Of a stretch of 64,000 nt of DNA, positions 49,001 to 60,759 are shown piece after piece. Source of the DNA: Chiridota heheva. Taxonomy: Eukaryota; Echinodermata; Holothuroidea; Apodida; Chiridotidae. The notes under the pieces are model-generated. The model ran no database searches. It was not told the origin of the DNA and was given only the letters and a program-made list of their open reading frames with translations. Positions within the stretch are counted from its first letter, which is position 1; each line of letters opens with the position of its first letter. The translations under genes and the position numbers were made by a program. The DNA lies in assembly GCA_020152595.1 (NCBI GenBank), contig JAIGNY010004475.1, forward strand, positions 2,709,001-2,773,000, written 5' to 3'.

Positions 49001-49134
49001 GTGGAGTACTTCCACATAAGTGGAGTACTTCCACATAAGTGGAGTACTTCCACATAAGTGGAGTACTTCCACATAAGTGGAGTACTTCCACATAAGTGGA
49101 GTACTTCCACATAAGTGGAGTACTTCCACATGTG
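49001..49134. repeat. 19-bp tandem repeat of imperfect palindromes, 7 units
   Basis: The unit is gtggagtacttccacataa. gtggagtacttccac is almost its own reverse complement, so each unit can form a small hairpin. Units are essentially identical, suggesting recent expansion. Confidence 0.95.
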
Positions 49135-49303
49135 GTAAGTCTCTCTCTGCTCAACAGAGCTCAACAATTAGTCAGGTTCTGGGTTAGACTGATGCCGTAC
49201 GGCAGAACCTAGCGCTTGTAAATAAGGTAGCCAACATTTGGCATGTCATAAAGTTTGAGGTAAGCCCACATTCTTTATTTCTAGATCATCATTTTGATTT
49301 CTC

Positions 49304-49665
49304 GATATAGCAGTGTGTATCGTTGTGACAAGAGGAGGAGCATATATTCTATGGAACTTAAGATGTTTATATAGCAGTGTGTTTCATTGTGACAAAGGAA
49401 CTTAAGATGTATATAGCAGTGTTTTTCATTGTGACAAAGGAACTTGAGATGTTTATATAGCAGTGTTTCATTGTGACAAAGGAACTTAAGATGTTTATAT
49501 AGCAGTGTTTCATTGTGACAAATGAACTTAAGATGTTTATATAGCAGTGTTTCATTGTGACAAAGGAACTTGAGATGTTTATATAGCAGTGTTTCATTGT
49601 GACAAAGGAACTTAAGATGTTTATATAGTAGTGTTTCATTGTGACAAAGGAACTTAAGATGTTTC
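49304..49665. repeat. 42-bp minisatellite, about 8 units
   Basis: The unit starts aacttaagatgtttatatag and continues cagtgtttcattgtgacaaa plus gg. The final partial unit (aacttaagatgttt) leads into ctttttttcctcag, the exon 20 acceptor. Minus-strand open frames are by-products of a unit length divisible by three. Confidence 0.95.
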
Positions 49666-49679
49666 TTTTTTTTCCTCAG

Positions 49680-49793
49680 CCCTTCCATGTTCTCCTAATC
49701 CATGTTCCAATAATGGTATTTGTGGTGTTACTGCCAATGGCTTCAACTGCCGCTGTCAGACCGGTTTCTCTGGAATAAGGTGTGAAACAAGAG
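49680..49793 (+). CDS. EGF-like exon 20
   Basis: The acceptor is tttttcctcag and the donor G|gtaaga. Pattern: T-L-P-C-SPNP-C-SNNGI-C-GVTANGFN-C-R-C-QTGFSGIR-C. Confidence 0.92.
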
Positions 49794-51158
49794 GTAAGAA
49801 TAAATGATCACTACTAATAGAGGGGGCCTGTGAAGAAAATAATATTTGCAACTTTTTCATGAGTTTGCTCATTTCATTTCAAAGTAGCTTGGAAACCTGC
49901 CAAATGTACAGTACAGAAATGTTTTTGATCTGTATAACTGTGTGTTAAAGTCTTCTGCACACAAAAAAAGTTCTCCAGAAAGCACAGCTGACAATGTTAC
50001 AATTTCCTCTCAAAATTCTATTTCAAGTTATCTCACAACACTTATGTCTCTCTCTTACTCTCTTCTTCTCTCTCCAGTTCCTTCTTCTTTTTCAACCTCC
50101 CCCATTTTCTACCATCAATAACACTTTCTAAAACTCCTTTATTAAATCCTGCTCTCAACTAGATGGCCACCTAGTATGAGGGGATTAAAGTCTTAACTAT
50201 GGAATTCTACTTTGACCCCCAGCTTTCACTGTAAGGGAATTGTATAAGTAGATCCCAGTGGTCACATACTCATCACAGTACAGGAAAGCTATTACTCAGC
50301 TCTCTATACATGGACAAGTCAATGACCTTAGGGGAGCGTTACAACAAACTGTATCTGTTTCTCCAAATTTCCAGTAAAATGTACTATTTTTTATGAAGGA
50401 TAAAAATGTAATTTACATTTGGGGCAAAAGTTGACAGAGACATGGTTGTATTAGAATTAGTGTTTTAACAGCATGGATAAGCTGGATGGTGGGTCAAAGC
50501 TTCATTTTTTATGGAACCTGGAATTACAGTTTCTCCTGTGGTTCAGCCCACAATTCCAATCAAATTCACCATCAACAACCTCTCTCGTATCGACAACATT
50601 TATGTTACCCATCTTAGAATTAGTCACACCCACCTCACTCACTCCCACCTCCTTAATGGTTTCCCCCAACCCCTCTGCAACAATTGCCACAGCACCCTCA
50701 CAATCCATCACGTTCTCCTTGCTTGCCCCCTGTACAACCTTTCCAGAGCTTCCAACTCAATTGCTGAGTTCTTCCAGAAAAATCCTCCGGATAAAATTAT
50801 CTCCTTCCTTCATCATTCTTCCCTCTACGACCATATCTAATTCTCCTCTTGCACCCCCTCTCTACTTTGTTTTTGTTTCACCCATGCACCTCCTCTCTCG
50901 ATCACAGCTTTCTGACTTTTTGTTCTTGAATTTCTCTCATTCTCCTCGTTTTTTTCCCTTCCTACCTCTAGAATGATTTGACCTCTCAGGCACAATTTGA
51001 CCCTCGTTGTCGTGGTGCCGTTAAGCCCTCATCAAACAAACAAACCTGTGGTCCGAGGTCCTAGTTGTGCCAGGGATAAGACGACTTCATAATATTGACT
51101 TTTTGTGTTTTGTCTTTCATGTCAAGTCTCATCAATTTCATTTGTTTTTCTTTTTCAG
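49794..51158 (+). other. Intron 20-21
   Basis: It contains a LINE 3' piece (50490-51045). The rest is ordinary intron, with a CT-rich patch near 50045-50090. Confidence 0.7.
50490..51045 (+). mobile_element. I-group-like LINE 3' end with coding remnant
   Basis: One frame (about 50530-50840) ends a LINE protein: LRISHTHLTHSHLLNG, C-x2-C, LTIHHVLLACPLY, then a stop. The shared 3' UTR follows (cctctctcgatcacagcttt, tcaggcacaatttgaccctc, gccgttaagccctcatca) with an aacaaacaaac end. It is the best-preserved copy of this family in the window. Confidence 0.8.
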
Positions 51159-51281
51159 AGAGCACTTGTAATCCCAACCCATGTTTGAATGGAGGTTTCT
51201 GTTCGTTCCAAACAAATCTGCCTGACCAGTTTTCATGTCAGTGTACCATTGACTATACTGGAGACATATGCGAAATCAGAG
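51159..51281 (+). CDS. EGF-like exon 21
   Basis: The acceptor is ctttttcag and the donor G|gtaagt. Pattern: E-S-T-C-NPNP-C-LNGGF-C-SFQTNLPDQFS-C-Q-C-TIDYTGDI-C. Confidence 0.93.
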
Positions 51282-51965
51282 GTAAGTAGAAAGTTGGCTT
51301 AAAAGTTTTAAAAAAGTTACAAAGTTGTCAATTTTTAAACAATTTTGGTGGGATTTGTATAATTTTCATGATTCTCAGTAGTTGTTGTCTAACAATCTAG
51401 GTTATGTTTCTCAGTGTCACTACTTTCTCTGACAGATTGAGCCTAAATGGCTTCAACTGTTTCTCAGCCTGGTTTGTATTTAACAAGTTGAAGACATGAA
51501 ACTGGTCCAGTGCAGGTAATACCTTCATAGAAGACTTAGTGCTCTTTCGACAACTCAAGAACTAAATAATATTTGAGATTAAATGGCTTCTTCAAGATTA
51601 GTGTCAGTACTCTGGAGCTACAAGTATCAGCTGTAGCATGTGACTTTAACCATTTCTATCTAATGAGCATTAAAGCTTCACCCCCTCCCTCCAAAAATAA
51701 AACCAAAAAGATTTTAGGTGAAGCAGATCGCTTATTTTAGGAATTAAACAAAATTAAAAATAAACATTGCTATACCACTGCAATGATGCAGGCTTTGTCT
51801 AAATCAAATGGTATCATATGAAGAAAAAAAGTCAATAAACAGAATTGGGTGTGCTATTGAAATACAATACATTAAACTAAAAATAGCAAAACCATGCATT
51901 TTGTTTTGGTAGTGGGCTTTTAAAGACAGAAACAAAACCTAAAAATGACTTCACTTTATTTTCAG
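51282..51965 (+). other. Intron 21-22, no feature seen
   Basis: Nothing recognised. Confidence 0.7.
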
Positions 51966-52091
51966 CTGTGGATTTAAACCCTTGCCTCAGTTTACCATGC
52001 TTGAATGGAGCGGACTGTTTACAATTGGGAAATGGAGGATACCTGTGTCAGTGCGTGCAAGGGTTTGATGGAGCGACTTGTTCCATACAAG
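51966..52091 (+). CDS. EGF-like exon 22
   Basis: The acceptor is ttattttcag and the donor G|gtagtg. Pattern: A-V-D-L-N-P-C-LSLP-C-LNGAD-C-LQLGNGGYL-C-Q-C-VQGFDGAT-C. O-glucose consensus CLSLPC. Confidence 0.92.
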
Positions 52092-53293
52092 GTAGTGAAA
52101 TTTTAAGCTATTACACTAAGATTGGAAGGGGACATGCCCTTCAGTATAATACAGTCGAGCAGGGATTAACTCCTCAGGCTCTCACCCAGACACTGGAAGA
52201 AAAGCATGCATGTTGCTGAAACACAGCTTGACATGAGTCTAAGAATTTTGTTCCGTTGTCAAGCATCTTCTATTGAAGAGAAAAGAATTAAATGAGGAAG
52301 AAACTACTTCAATATCTCTTTCCGTTAAAGAGCTATTTAAGTCTCACATGGCTAGAAGTGACTGGTGTGTAAAGTCTATTGTAGATAGTTTGCACTCTCA
52401 ATTCTCATTTTCTTAACAAATTTTAATGTATTTTGAAGAAAACTATTTAACACTGTTTTCACTAATTGACGTTGTTTTTCTTCACATTCTCTTCAGGTAG
52501 TAAATTGTAAATACTTTATTAGATTCTGTTTTTCTACTTCCTGACATATTAAATGTTTTTTAAGCCACAAAATTTCAGGAAGAATAGAATAGATTAAAAA
52601 CTGTGAGGAATGTGAAGATGTTACATCTTGTATGATATCAGTCACTTCTGAACAAATGAGACACAACTTTCCTGCACCATTTTGTTTATTTTGAAGTTCT
52701 TTTTCATATAAAATGTGCTTTTTGGATCATGCACTGAACTACTCCTATAGTACTTACCCCTATCAGATAGAGAAAGAGAGCATACACATTGCTGAAATGA
52801 AATACTGGGTCTCTATTCATGCTCGAGCTATAGAGGCCCATGTGCTTATCTTCAGTTTCCTTGACACAAGCAGATGATAGGACATAACTCTCCTAGATAT
52901 GATGCCAGTCCATCACAGGTCAATTCCCTAGCTTTGCTGGCACTGATTCACAGCTAATACAAGTAAAGTGTCTTGCTCAAGGACATAATGGGAGTCAAAC
53001 CTGGTACCTGTCGCATACGGGCATGACTTAAACTGAGCCACTTGCAATATCAAGTGTGAAGATAAAATTGTCATCTGTATTTTTGCAACAAGGTGTGCGC
53101 GATAATGAAACAAAATTTATCGATACTAAAACCTGATCATTCATCATGTTAGTGATTATGTCATGCAGCTAAGCATACCTTCAGTAGGCTATTGAGAAAT
53201 CATTTATGCTCACCACAGATCTCTTGTTTTTTTTGTTTTTTTTTAATGTGAAATTTAAGATAATTTGTGTATTTTTCTCTCTCGTTGCTTCAG
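52092..53293 (+). other. Intron 22-23
   Basis: Contains an antisense SINE A copy (52829-53050). Otherwise unrecognised; a poly-T tract lies near 53226-53245. Confidence 0.7.
52829..53050 (-). mobile_element. tRNA-derived SINE A, antisense and diverged
   Basis: The minus strand gives tggctcagtttaagtc at the tRNA-like head, ggtttgactccc as the B box, tccttgagcaagacacttta in the body and gataagcacatgg at the 3' part. It is more diverged than the 30435 and 59941 copies. Confidence 0.75.
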
Positions 53294-53407
53294 TCGATCC
53301 GTGTCTGACCAGCACTTGCAGAAATGGTGGAACGTGTATCCAATCAGGTAACACCTACACATGTCGTTGTGTCAGCGGATTCACTGGCATCAATTGCTTA
53401 AACAGAG
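53294..53407 (+). CDS. EGF-like exon 23
   Basis: The acceptor is ttgcttcag and the donor G|gtacgt. Pattern: V-D-P-C-LTST-C-RNGGT-C-IQSGNTYT-C-R-C-VSGFTGIN-C. O-fucose consensus CRNGGTC. Confidence 0.94.
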
Positions 53408-54196
53408 GTACGTAACTTTTTTGTTTTCATATGCGTTTTGATAATTACAGATGGTTGTGACTTATCTACTGTTTAAATGGTTCGCATTTATATGTTTTTG
53501 CAGGTGTTTAGGCAATAAGGATGCACACAGTTGCGTGGTTTAAAATCTATTAAGCAAAATCTATGCTAATTTAAGACAGAAAAGTATCAAAAGAAATCTA
53601 TAAAAAGAAAAGGCAAAACCTGGCCACAAACCCTAATAATTTTTTTGTCTTAATTAAGATGACGACTGAAAATGACACAGGTACTTGGCCAGAGGTCTTT
53701 TGAATTAAAAACTTGCAAGATATGTTTATTGTGATATATATATCCCTCTCATTCACTTTAAATTAAAATTATCTATTTTGCGAACTTAAATGCCCCTAAA
53801 TCTGTTAATTTTTAGAACTGTAGGTTGTGATGTTACTTCCTGCTGAAGAGATAGCTGTTGAGATAATTGATAGATTTGGTTTTAGGTGTCCCTCAGAGAC
53901 CTCCATTGTTTAACGGTCATAGCATCAGCTTGGCAAGCTAGAGAATTCAATTGCCAGTGGGTCTTCATTCACCAGTGCTCCACAACTGGTTTATAAAACT
54001 GCCGTGGACATCTCTATTATAAGCTTAGCTGTTTAGAAAGGATGTAAAATACTCCCTCTAAAGCAAGATAATTGAGTGCATGTTCCATAAATCTATTTGC
54101 TTTATATTTTCTCCCATCTTTTATGAAAATAATGAACCAGATTTTTATCACATTACATTTGTTTTTTGATTGCACTCACCTTTCTTTTCTCTCTAG
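53408..54196 (+). other. Intron 23-24
   Basis: Holds a SINE C copy (53905-54060). The segment near 53500 (gtgtttaggcaataaggatg) resembles that at 54325 (atgtttaggtaataagaatg), marking the edge of an exon-containing tandem duplication. Confidence 0.65.
53905..54060 (+). mobile_element. Short tRNA-like SINE C, second copy
   Basis: ttaacggtcatagcatcagc, ttggcaagctagag, cattcaccagtgctccacaa and ggacatctctat occur in the same order as at 29767-29930. Confidence 0.6.
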
Positions 54197-54331
54197 TCAA
54201 GCCATGTGTGTCCAACCCATGCTATAATGGAAGGGAATATATCTCTGATGGATTTGTGTACACTTGCTGCTGTATCAAGGGGGTGGGTTGGGGGTGGGGG
54301 CTAGCATTGATATATTTTGGCAGATGTTTAG
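54197..54331 (+). pseudogene. Decayed duplicate EGF exon 24, still open and in phase
   Basis: Begins V-K-P-C-VSNP-C-YNGREYISDGFVYT-C, near-identical to exon 25 (59664). The third cysteine is now Tyr, and after C4 the sequence becomes C-C-IKGVGWGWG and a hydrophobic run ending RCL, replacing the EGF turn. A gtaata donor at 54332 makes a 135-nt phase-1 exon, so it could still be spliced in without a frameshift. The acceptor tctctctag is intact. It is best read as a tandem exon copy losing function, but inclusion in mRNA cannot be excluded. Confidence 0.75.
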
Positions 54332-54424
54332 GTAATAAGAATGCAGTATGTTTTGGTGCAAGCTTCACCAATCTATTTGCTTTTATTTTATCTACATCTT
54401 TTATACAAATAATTGATTTACTTT

Positions 54425-57400
54425 AAATTATACCTTACCAGGCTATAAATATATGCAATGTGGTCTTCGCAAAGACCTGATTCACTACACTATACAACCA
54501 AAACAAAAAGCTACCGCTATAGCACCCCCTCTGTGGCTTCCGCATTGCAACATGTATTCATTCCTGGTTCCTTCCACAAAAGAGTCTCCCATCTTTTCTC
54601 TGAGGAGTTTTCTACCTGTTTTCTGTTACCCTGTCTCAGGTTTGAGGTGTTTTGAGAACCCTTTTCCAAGGAAATACAGGTGATAAAGTTATTTTTCTCG
54701 CCGGCCATTTTTTTTGTGTTGGGCTAGCATCAGTGTTGTAGCCTTCATAGACAAGCTATTATAGATTCAGACTTGATTTTGTACTTTATAATGAATGTTT
54801 CTTTACGAGTCTTCCATAATACATCAATTTTATCCCCTGGTGTGCCTTTGGGACACCTTCCAGTGAGTCCCAAGTCATATTCTTGTACTTTTTCTTACAC
54901 TCAACAAGGCCTAAGCCTAAGGTTACATTTTTCCTATGCCTTCCCTTATTAGGATACGTATACTCTGTATCTCCTATTTCTTTAAGTCATCCTTTCCCTC
55001 CTCCGGGTGCCTCCAAGGGTGACTTTGGTTGACCTGTAACAGCTCTTCCGGGAAATTCCTGAGCCTTAAAGAGATACCCTACTCTGTAATTACGCTACCA
55101 GCTTAACGTAACGCTTTTCGAGTTAGTTGTTTTCGGGCCGTAGTATCAGTTGGTGGCTCACCCTAAGAGGCTTGATAACATTAACCAATGTTTTCTATGA
55201 TGGGCCCACTGATCGGCATTCACATTTCTTGTATTTTTCTTCTCTTTTTAGAACTTTTGTGAAGAGAGATTTTGCAGGTTAAGTCAATAGTTTCACGGGA
55301 AGAACTTTTTGTTAAGTCAATTTCTCGAGCTTGTGAAAATATTTTTTGTGCTTAAAAATTTTCCCATTTTTGGAAATTTCTATTCTCACTTGGTCTTCCT
55401 TCATGGGCATTGCAGAGGATTCGTAATGCTTTGTACCATAGAATCACGAGTGGATCTAGGTATGAGGGGATTTGTTTTCTGGTCTCTACACAAGTGTGTT
55501 TTGGAGTCAGTTTAATGCCCAGAGTTAGAGTAAGAGTAAAAGAATAGATTTGGCTTAATCATGTGATTCTTTTCTCTGAGAACAGTTTGGAGGGCATCTT
55601 GGTTGACAGTCCCTGTGTTAACGGTTTCTACATGGACCCGTTGGCGGCTACACGGGAGTGAAGTTTTTACACGGCCATACCAAGTTAAAGGTAACTTTAA
55701 TAAAATTCTCTAGCGGCCAGCCACGGCTGTCACGGCTCCATGGCCATATAAAGTTAGAGATAACTTGAGCTGAAACTAATGGCCATTTAGGGCTCTATGG
55801 CCGTATAAAGTTAAAAGTAACTTGAGCCAGCTCTGCCAACGGTTATTCATGGCCGTCAGCTTCATGGCCATTCTAAGTTAAGGGTTAACTTAGTTAAGCC
55901 ATCAAGGCATACTTTTCCATTAGGTAACGCACTAGGAAAGTTAGTTTTCACTTTGTTGTACTAACAGACAACATTAGGGACCATGAGTAAGTCTGATGCC
56001 AGACGTTCACACTCACTGAGTCGCCGCCTAGCACACAACACTGCACAAGGTGTTAGCAGTTTGTAAAGCACAGAGCAGAGGATGTGCACATTGACTGTTA
56101 CCAGTGTAGCCAGACCTCCCCTCCTTGCACAGCATGTAAGTCCTGGTCGAGGAGGCATGGACCACGTTTCGCGAGTTCACCAAGAAGAGGGAGGCTGTAG
56201 CCACTGCGTGGCAGCTGTAGTGTAGGGAGAGATGGCTGTCCTTCTCGCCATTTCCTCCTCCCCCTCCCCCAGCATGCCACCCGCAGGCTTCTTGCCAGAT
56301 AGGCACCATCCCTGTGCATAGTCCCAGGTCAGAGTACTCCGTTACTTCCATTCCAAGGGACTGTGAGGACACTCCGGCAGGAATGTCCGTTCCCCCCCCG
56401 TGATCGGGGCAGGAGCTTTAGACATAGACACTGTGAGCACTCATCTTCTTCAAGTCTCCCCCCATCTACTCTTCCTCGTGGGAGAAAGAAGGAGCAAGAA
56501 GCAAAGGTCAGCCCCCCTTAATGAGGGGGCACTCTTAGCCAAGTTACAGGGTTACTTAGTCCTGGACGCCCACCTAGCCTCTGGGCAGGCTAGTATGGCC
56601 CTGGCACGGAGCCCCCTTCTCCCCCACCTCCAGCACTAGAGGAGGAGGAAGATACCCTCACACTATACCCCTCAGCCAAGAAGGACATAAATGATGAGGG
56701 GGATGATTTTAAGGGTTTGGTACCCCAGCGGGGCCCGAAGACAGGCCAGGAGTTTCCTCCTCTGCCTGTTCTCACTTCACAGGTGGCAGCGCCCTCCATA
56801 GTTCCAACCGTGATCCCAGAGGGGACCACCAGTACCCGCAGGATACCAAACAAGGTGCTGTTTCCCCCGCCATCCCCAGTGAGCCCTCGCCTTCAGGGAG
56901 ACATGGTCTCAAAGCTGCTGGAATTTCTACATCTAGAAATTTGGAATTTCTACAGTCTAGAAATTCTTCTGGCCGTGAGTGACCCCCCCATCTACGGCTG
57001 CCTGTGGGACCCACCTCGCAGTGTCGCCAGCCAGCCAGCAACTCCTCAGCTCCTTCTTCCCCTGTCCCCTCATCCAACCCAGTAGTTCCCAGTGGACTTC
57101 TCCCTTACCCGGCGGGTGAAGCCCATCTGAGACTGGACTGCTTACTCCAAGGATCTGTCCTAGTCCATCAGTATCCATGACGGGAATTACTCAGACCTAG
57201 TTCAGGGCCTGGAAATCTCCAAGGAGGTCTGGCACCTTCTCCGTCATCTTTAGTCAGGACCCCTCTCAGTGTTGCACACCGATGGGAAAGGAACCAAGTT
57301 GTGTAACCCTGCCACGTAGAAGAGGGAGAGGCTCTGCGGGGCACTGATAGTGCTATCAGGGAGGGGTACAAGTACCATGCAGGCACTGGCTGTCTGGGTA

Positions 57401-59616
57401 ACTGAGGGTCTAGACAGTATCCAGGTACTGCCCCTCTGACTTACGTCAGAAAGCCACACCTTTGCTGACAGGTTTCTCAGACCTGCTCGATGCCATCCTC
57501 TATCAGATGGCCAGAGCATCAGCAAGGGTGATACAGGAGCACAGGAAGAATGTTTTCCCCCTGCTAGGCTTATCCGAGGGTACCTTGACCGACCTGCGCT
57601 GCTTGTCACGGGAAGGTTGGGACCTCTTTACGGGTCTGTCACGCCAGGCCAGCCGACAAGACGATCTTTGGAAAAACCGCAAGCTGATTGTAAAAGCACT
57701 TCCAGCACAGGGTTCCCAACTCAACCCCAGACAGGGTAGGGCTCAGGCTCCCAAGGGGCTCGGTTTCCACAGCTGCCTCCAAACCCTGAGTTCCTCTGCC
57801 TCCCAAGACAACTCAGGTTGGTCTGGGAAGGTCTCAGTGTTACTCCTGGTAAACGCTTCTTTTTTTTCCGCAGCATCAGCAGCGCTTTGAGATACTCCCC
57901 CCCCCCTCCATTACGGTGCAGCCCAGTTGGGGGGAATCTAGGGTTTTCCACAGAGAGTGGGCCCAAATAACCAAAGATGGGTTGGTGCTGTGTACCGTAC
58001 AAGAAGGGTACAAACTGGAATTTTCCTCTCCCTGTGAGGTCATGGGGTCTTGAGGCCAACTCCCCCTCCAATCTCCCAAGTACACGTACTATTGTTACGT
58101 GAGGAGATCAAAGAATTAATAAGAAAAAGGGCAATTACCTCGGTACCATCGCTACTGAAAGGCTTTTTTATGTCCATCCTTCTTTCTAACCACCAAGAAA
58201 GGGGGCTCGTGGCGGCCAATCTTGAACCTCAAACCATTGAACAAGTTCATACGCCCCACAAAGTTCAAAATGGAGACCCTGCACAGCATTCTCCCCCTCT
58301 TACATAAAGGCCTGTGGGCGACCTCTCAGACCCCTACCTGCATGAACCCGTCCATGCCAGCCACAGAAAGTTTCTCACCTTTATGTTCGAAGAACCTTCT
58401 CCATGTTCAAAGATCCCCCTCTCGATCGCACCCTGGGTGTTTACCAGGGTAACAAGAGTTGTAGCAGCCTACCTGCGCAAGCAAGGGATCACAATCTTTA
58501 CCTATCTGGACGACTGGCTTATCATTGCAGATGACCCACTAATAGTGACAAGACACACGGACACCGTGATCTCTGTAGCCCAGAGACTATGTTGGTTGAT
58601 TGTTAACGAGAAGTCAGATCTAGTCCCCTCTTGGACCCGACTTATTTAGGGGTGACCCTGGATTTTTCCAGGGGCCTGATCACTCCAACCCCGATGAGGG
58701 TCACAGCCGTGCAGGCAGGAGCGAACCTCCTCCTATTTAGCCCATCCTCACCGGAGAGGACATGGCTGGTTTTCCTAGGATACCTAACCAGCCTGGTGGA
58801 CATTGTCCCCAGTTGCAAGTTCTGCATGAGAGACCTCCAGTTTCACCTCTGGGAGGTGAAACTCCCAGAGGTGAGGTCCCATCAGAGAGGGACCTGCTTT
58901 TGCCAGTCATTTCTCCCTGGACGTTGTCGCACACCTGTGGTGGTGGTGCGACTAATGCCATGTTATGCAAGGAGTGAGTTTTCCTCTCCCCAAGCCATCA
59001 GTGACAATCGTCACCGACGCCTCACTTTTGGGCTGGGGAGCGCATTTAGACCTTTCTCTGGCCATCGGGGTCTGGTCAGGACCCTGGTGCCACCAGCACA
59101 TAAACCTTCTGGAACTGGAAGCAGTTTGTCGAGCTCTACTTTATTTTCTACCACAGGTCAGGGACAGTCCTGGTCCTCACAGACAACACCACAGTAGTCA
59201 CGTATGTCAACAAACAGGGTGGTACGAGGTCCAGAACGCTCTGGCTCCAAACCAAGTCTCCTGAACTTTCCTCCTCCCATTGGTTCGGTTGCAATATGAT
59301 TACATATATTTATAGCAAGGTAAGAAGATAAGGTATAATTGAAGTAAATTCACCCCGCTTGATTAGCGGGGGTATTTACGAGAATTATACTTACCTTTTG
59401 TGCATCCCTCCCGCGTCCCCTGTAGTTCAGGCCTTGGTGGTAATTTAGTAGATATGTGTTGCAATGCAGGAGCCACAGAGGGGGCGCTATAGTGGAAGGT
59501 TTTTTGGGGGTTGTAAAGTGTGGTGAATTAAATCTCTGAGACCAGATTGCATATATTTATAACATAGAATGTAAGTATAATTCTCATAAATACCCGGCTA
59601 ACCAAGCAGGGTGATC
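54425..59616 (+). mobile_element. Broken DIRS-like retroelement (fossil)
   Basis: Parts seen: a left inverted terminal repeat (about 54425-54565), a gag-like region (about 55900-57900), reverse transcriptase (about 58220-58660, with the DIRS-style YLDDWLIIA box) and RNase H (about 58970-59220). Then come an internal complementary region (59290-59395) and a right inverted terminal repeat (about 59440-59616). A tyrosine recombinase is not recognised. Base composition is richer in GC than the surrounding intron. Known of the family: DIRS elements have inverted terminal repeats plus an internal region complementary to both outer ends, and that is what is seen. It is broken, with many breaks (order of ten). 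Arms differ at several places, so it is not very recent. Confidence 0.85.
59290..59395. repeat. Internal complementary region of the DIRS-like element
   Basis: The first half (tacatatatttatagcaagg to aggtataatt) is complementary to the element's left end near 54425-54465. The second half (gcttgattagcgggggtatt, then tacgagaattatactta) is complementary to its right end near 59571-59616. This two-sided complementarity is specific to DIRS. Confidence 0.8.
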
Positions 59617-59663
59617 TTATTAAGTCTTTACATTTATTTTTGATTTCACTCATCATTTTCTAG

Positions 59664-59777
59664 TCAATCCATGTGTGTCCAACCCATGTTACAACGGAGG
59701 GCAGTGCATCTCTGATGGATTCGTGTACACGTGCAGCTGTGGACCAGGGTTCACTGGAATCAACTGCCAAACAAGTG
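59664..59777 (+). CDS. EGF-like exon 25
   Basis: The acceptor is ttttctag and the donor G|gtaaga. Pattern: V-N-P-C-VSNP-C-YNGGQ-C-ISDGFVYT-C-S-C-GPGFTGIN-C. It is the intact sister of exon 24. O-glucose consensus CVSNPC. Confidence 0.94.
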
Positions 59778-60759
59778 GTAAGAAGTAACAAGTGAAGCTA
59801 TATACATCTACCTGATGTACATTTTGGAGTCTCTTATGCATGCCTTTCTAAGACATTTAAAATGATAATAGTAAGTTTGTTTGCCCACAGGTGAAAGCCT
59901 TGTGGGGTAAGAGACAATTAAGAAGTACTTATGTTCACAATTGAGGTGCTGCGGCTCAGTGGTTAAGGAGTCGTGCTCATATTTAAGAGGTACCGAGTTC
60001 GATTCCCATCGTGAGCGCTGCATTGTGTCCTTGAGCTAGACACTTTACTCTACTTGCTTCATTCCACTCAGCTGTAAAATGAGTACCAGCACTGCTGGGA
60101 GTTAATCTGCGATGGACTGGTGTCCCATCCAGAGGGAGTTATGTACTCTCATCCGCTTGCACCATTGAAACTGGGGATAAGCACCGGCTCTATGTGCCTA
60201 ACGGCTTTGATGGATTTAGCTTTAGCTATGTTCACAACACAACTTACTTCCAAATAAAAAGATCAGATGTCACCAAGAAGTGAACATTTTGTAAGCATAG
60301 TGCAGAGACAGAATACTTTTTTCTAATAGATTTTGCTGAATGTTTGATGAGATATGGTTAATATTTGTCAGATTGAAAGGTTTGCTGATTTTGTCGGTTC
60401 TAACTCTGTGTCCCAGTAATTTTGATGCTACATGACCTTGATCGATTGCAATCCCTTACCCATATCAAGGAGTTGTCATTTAAAAAATGAACCGCAAATT
60501 CTACCAAGTAGCATATGGTTCTCTTATATGTTGTGTTTTTTTAACATAACTATTTTCACATATACAATTTTGCCTACCAAAAGTTGGGGCAAAGAAAAAG
60601 TGTGTGTGTGTGTGGGGGTAGGGGTGGGGGGAAATCATGCTAAGATACACAAATTCACTTTACAAAAGAGATAAATTATGTATACAACTATAATACTAAA
60701 AAAAGTTATGACTGTACCGTATGTTTATCACTGCTTTTATATTTCCTTTTCCCTCTTAG
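59778..60759 (+). other. Intron 25-26
   Basis: Contains SINE A with target duplications (59941-60226) and a short GT/G-rich run near 60600-60630. Otherwise unrecognised. Confidence 0.7.
59941..60226 (+). mobile_element. tRNA-derived SINE A, full copy with target duplication
   Basis: tgctgcggctcagtggttaa and gagttcgattccc give A- and B-box-like elements. The body tccttgagctagacacttta and ctcagctgtaaaatgagtac matches the 30435 copy. TATGTTCACAA flanks it at 59930-59940 and 60227-60237. Confidence 0.88.

Noticed and set aside
49281-49688. Minus-strand 135-codon frame with repeated HLKFLCHNETLLYK
   Set aside because: It is the 42-bp array in frame, with no independent support.
55900-59264. Cluster of overlapping open frames that could be a host gene
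   Set aside because: The RT and RNase H motifs, base composition and inverted termini place them in the DIRS-like fossil.
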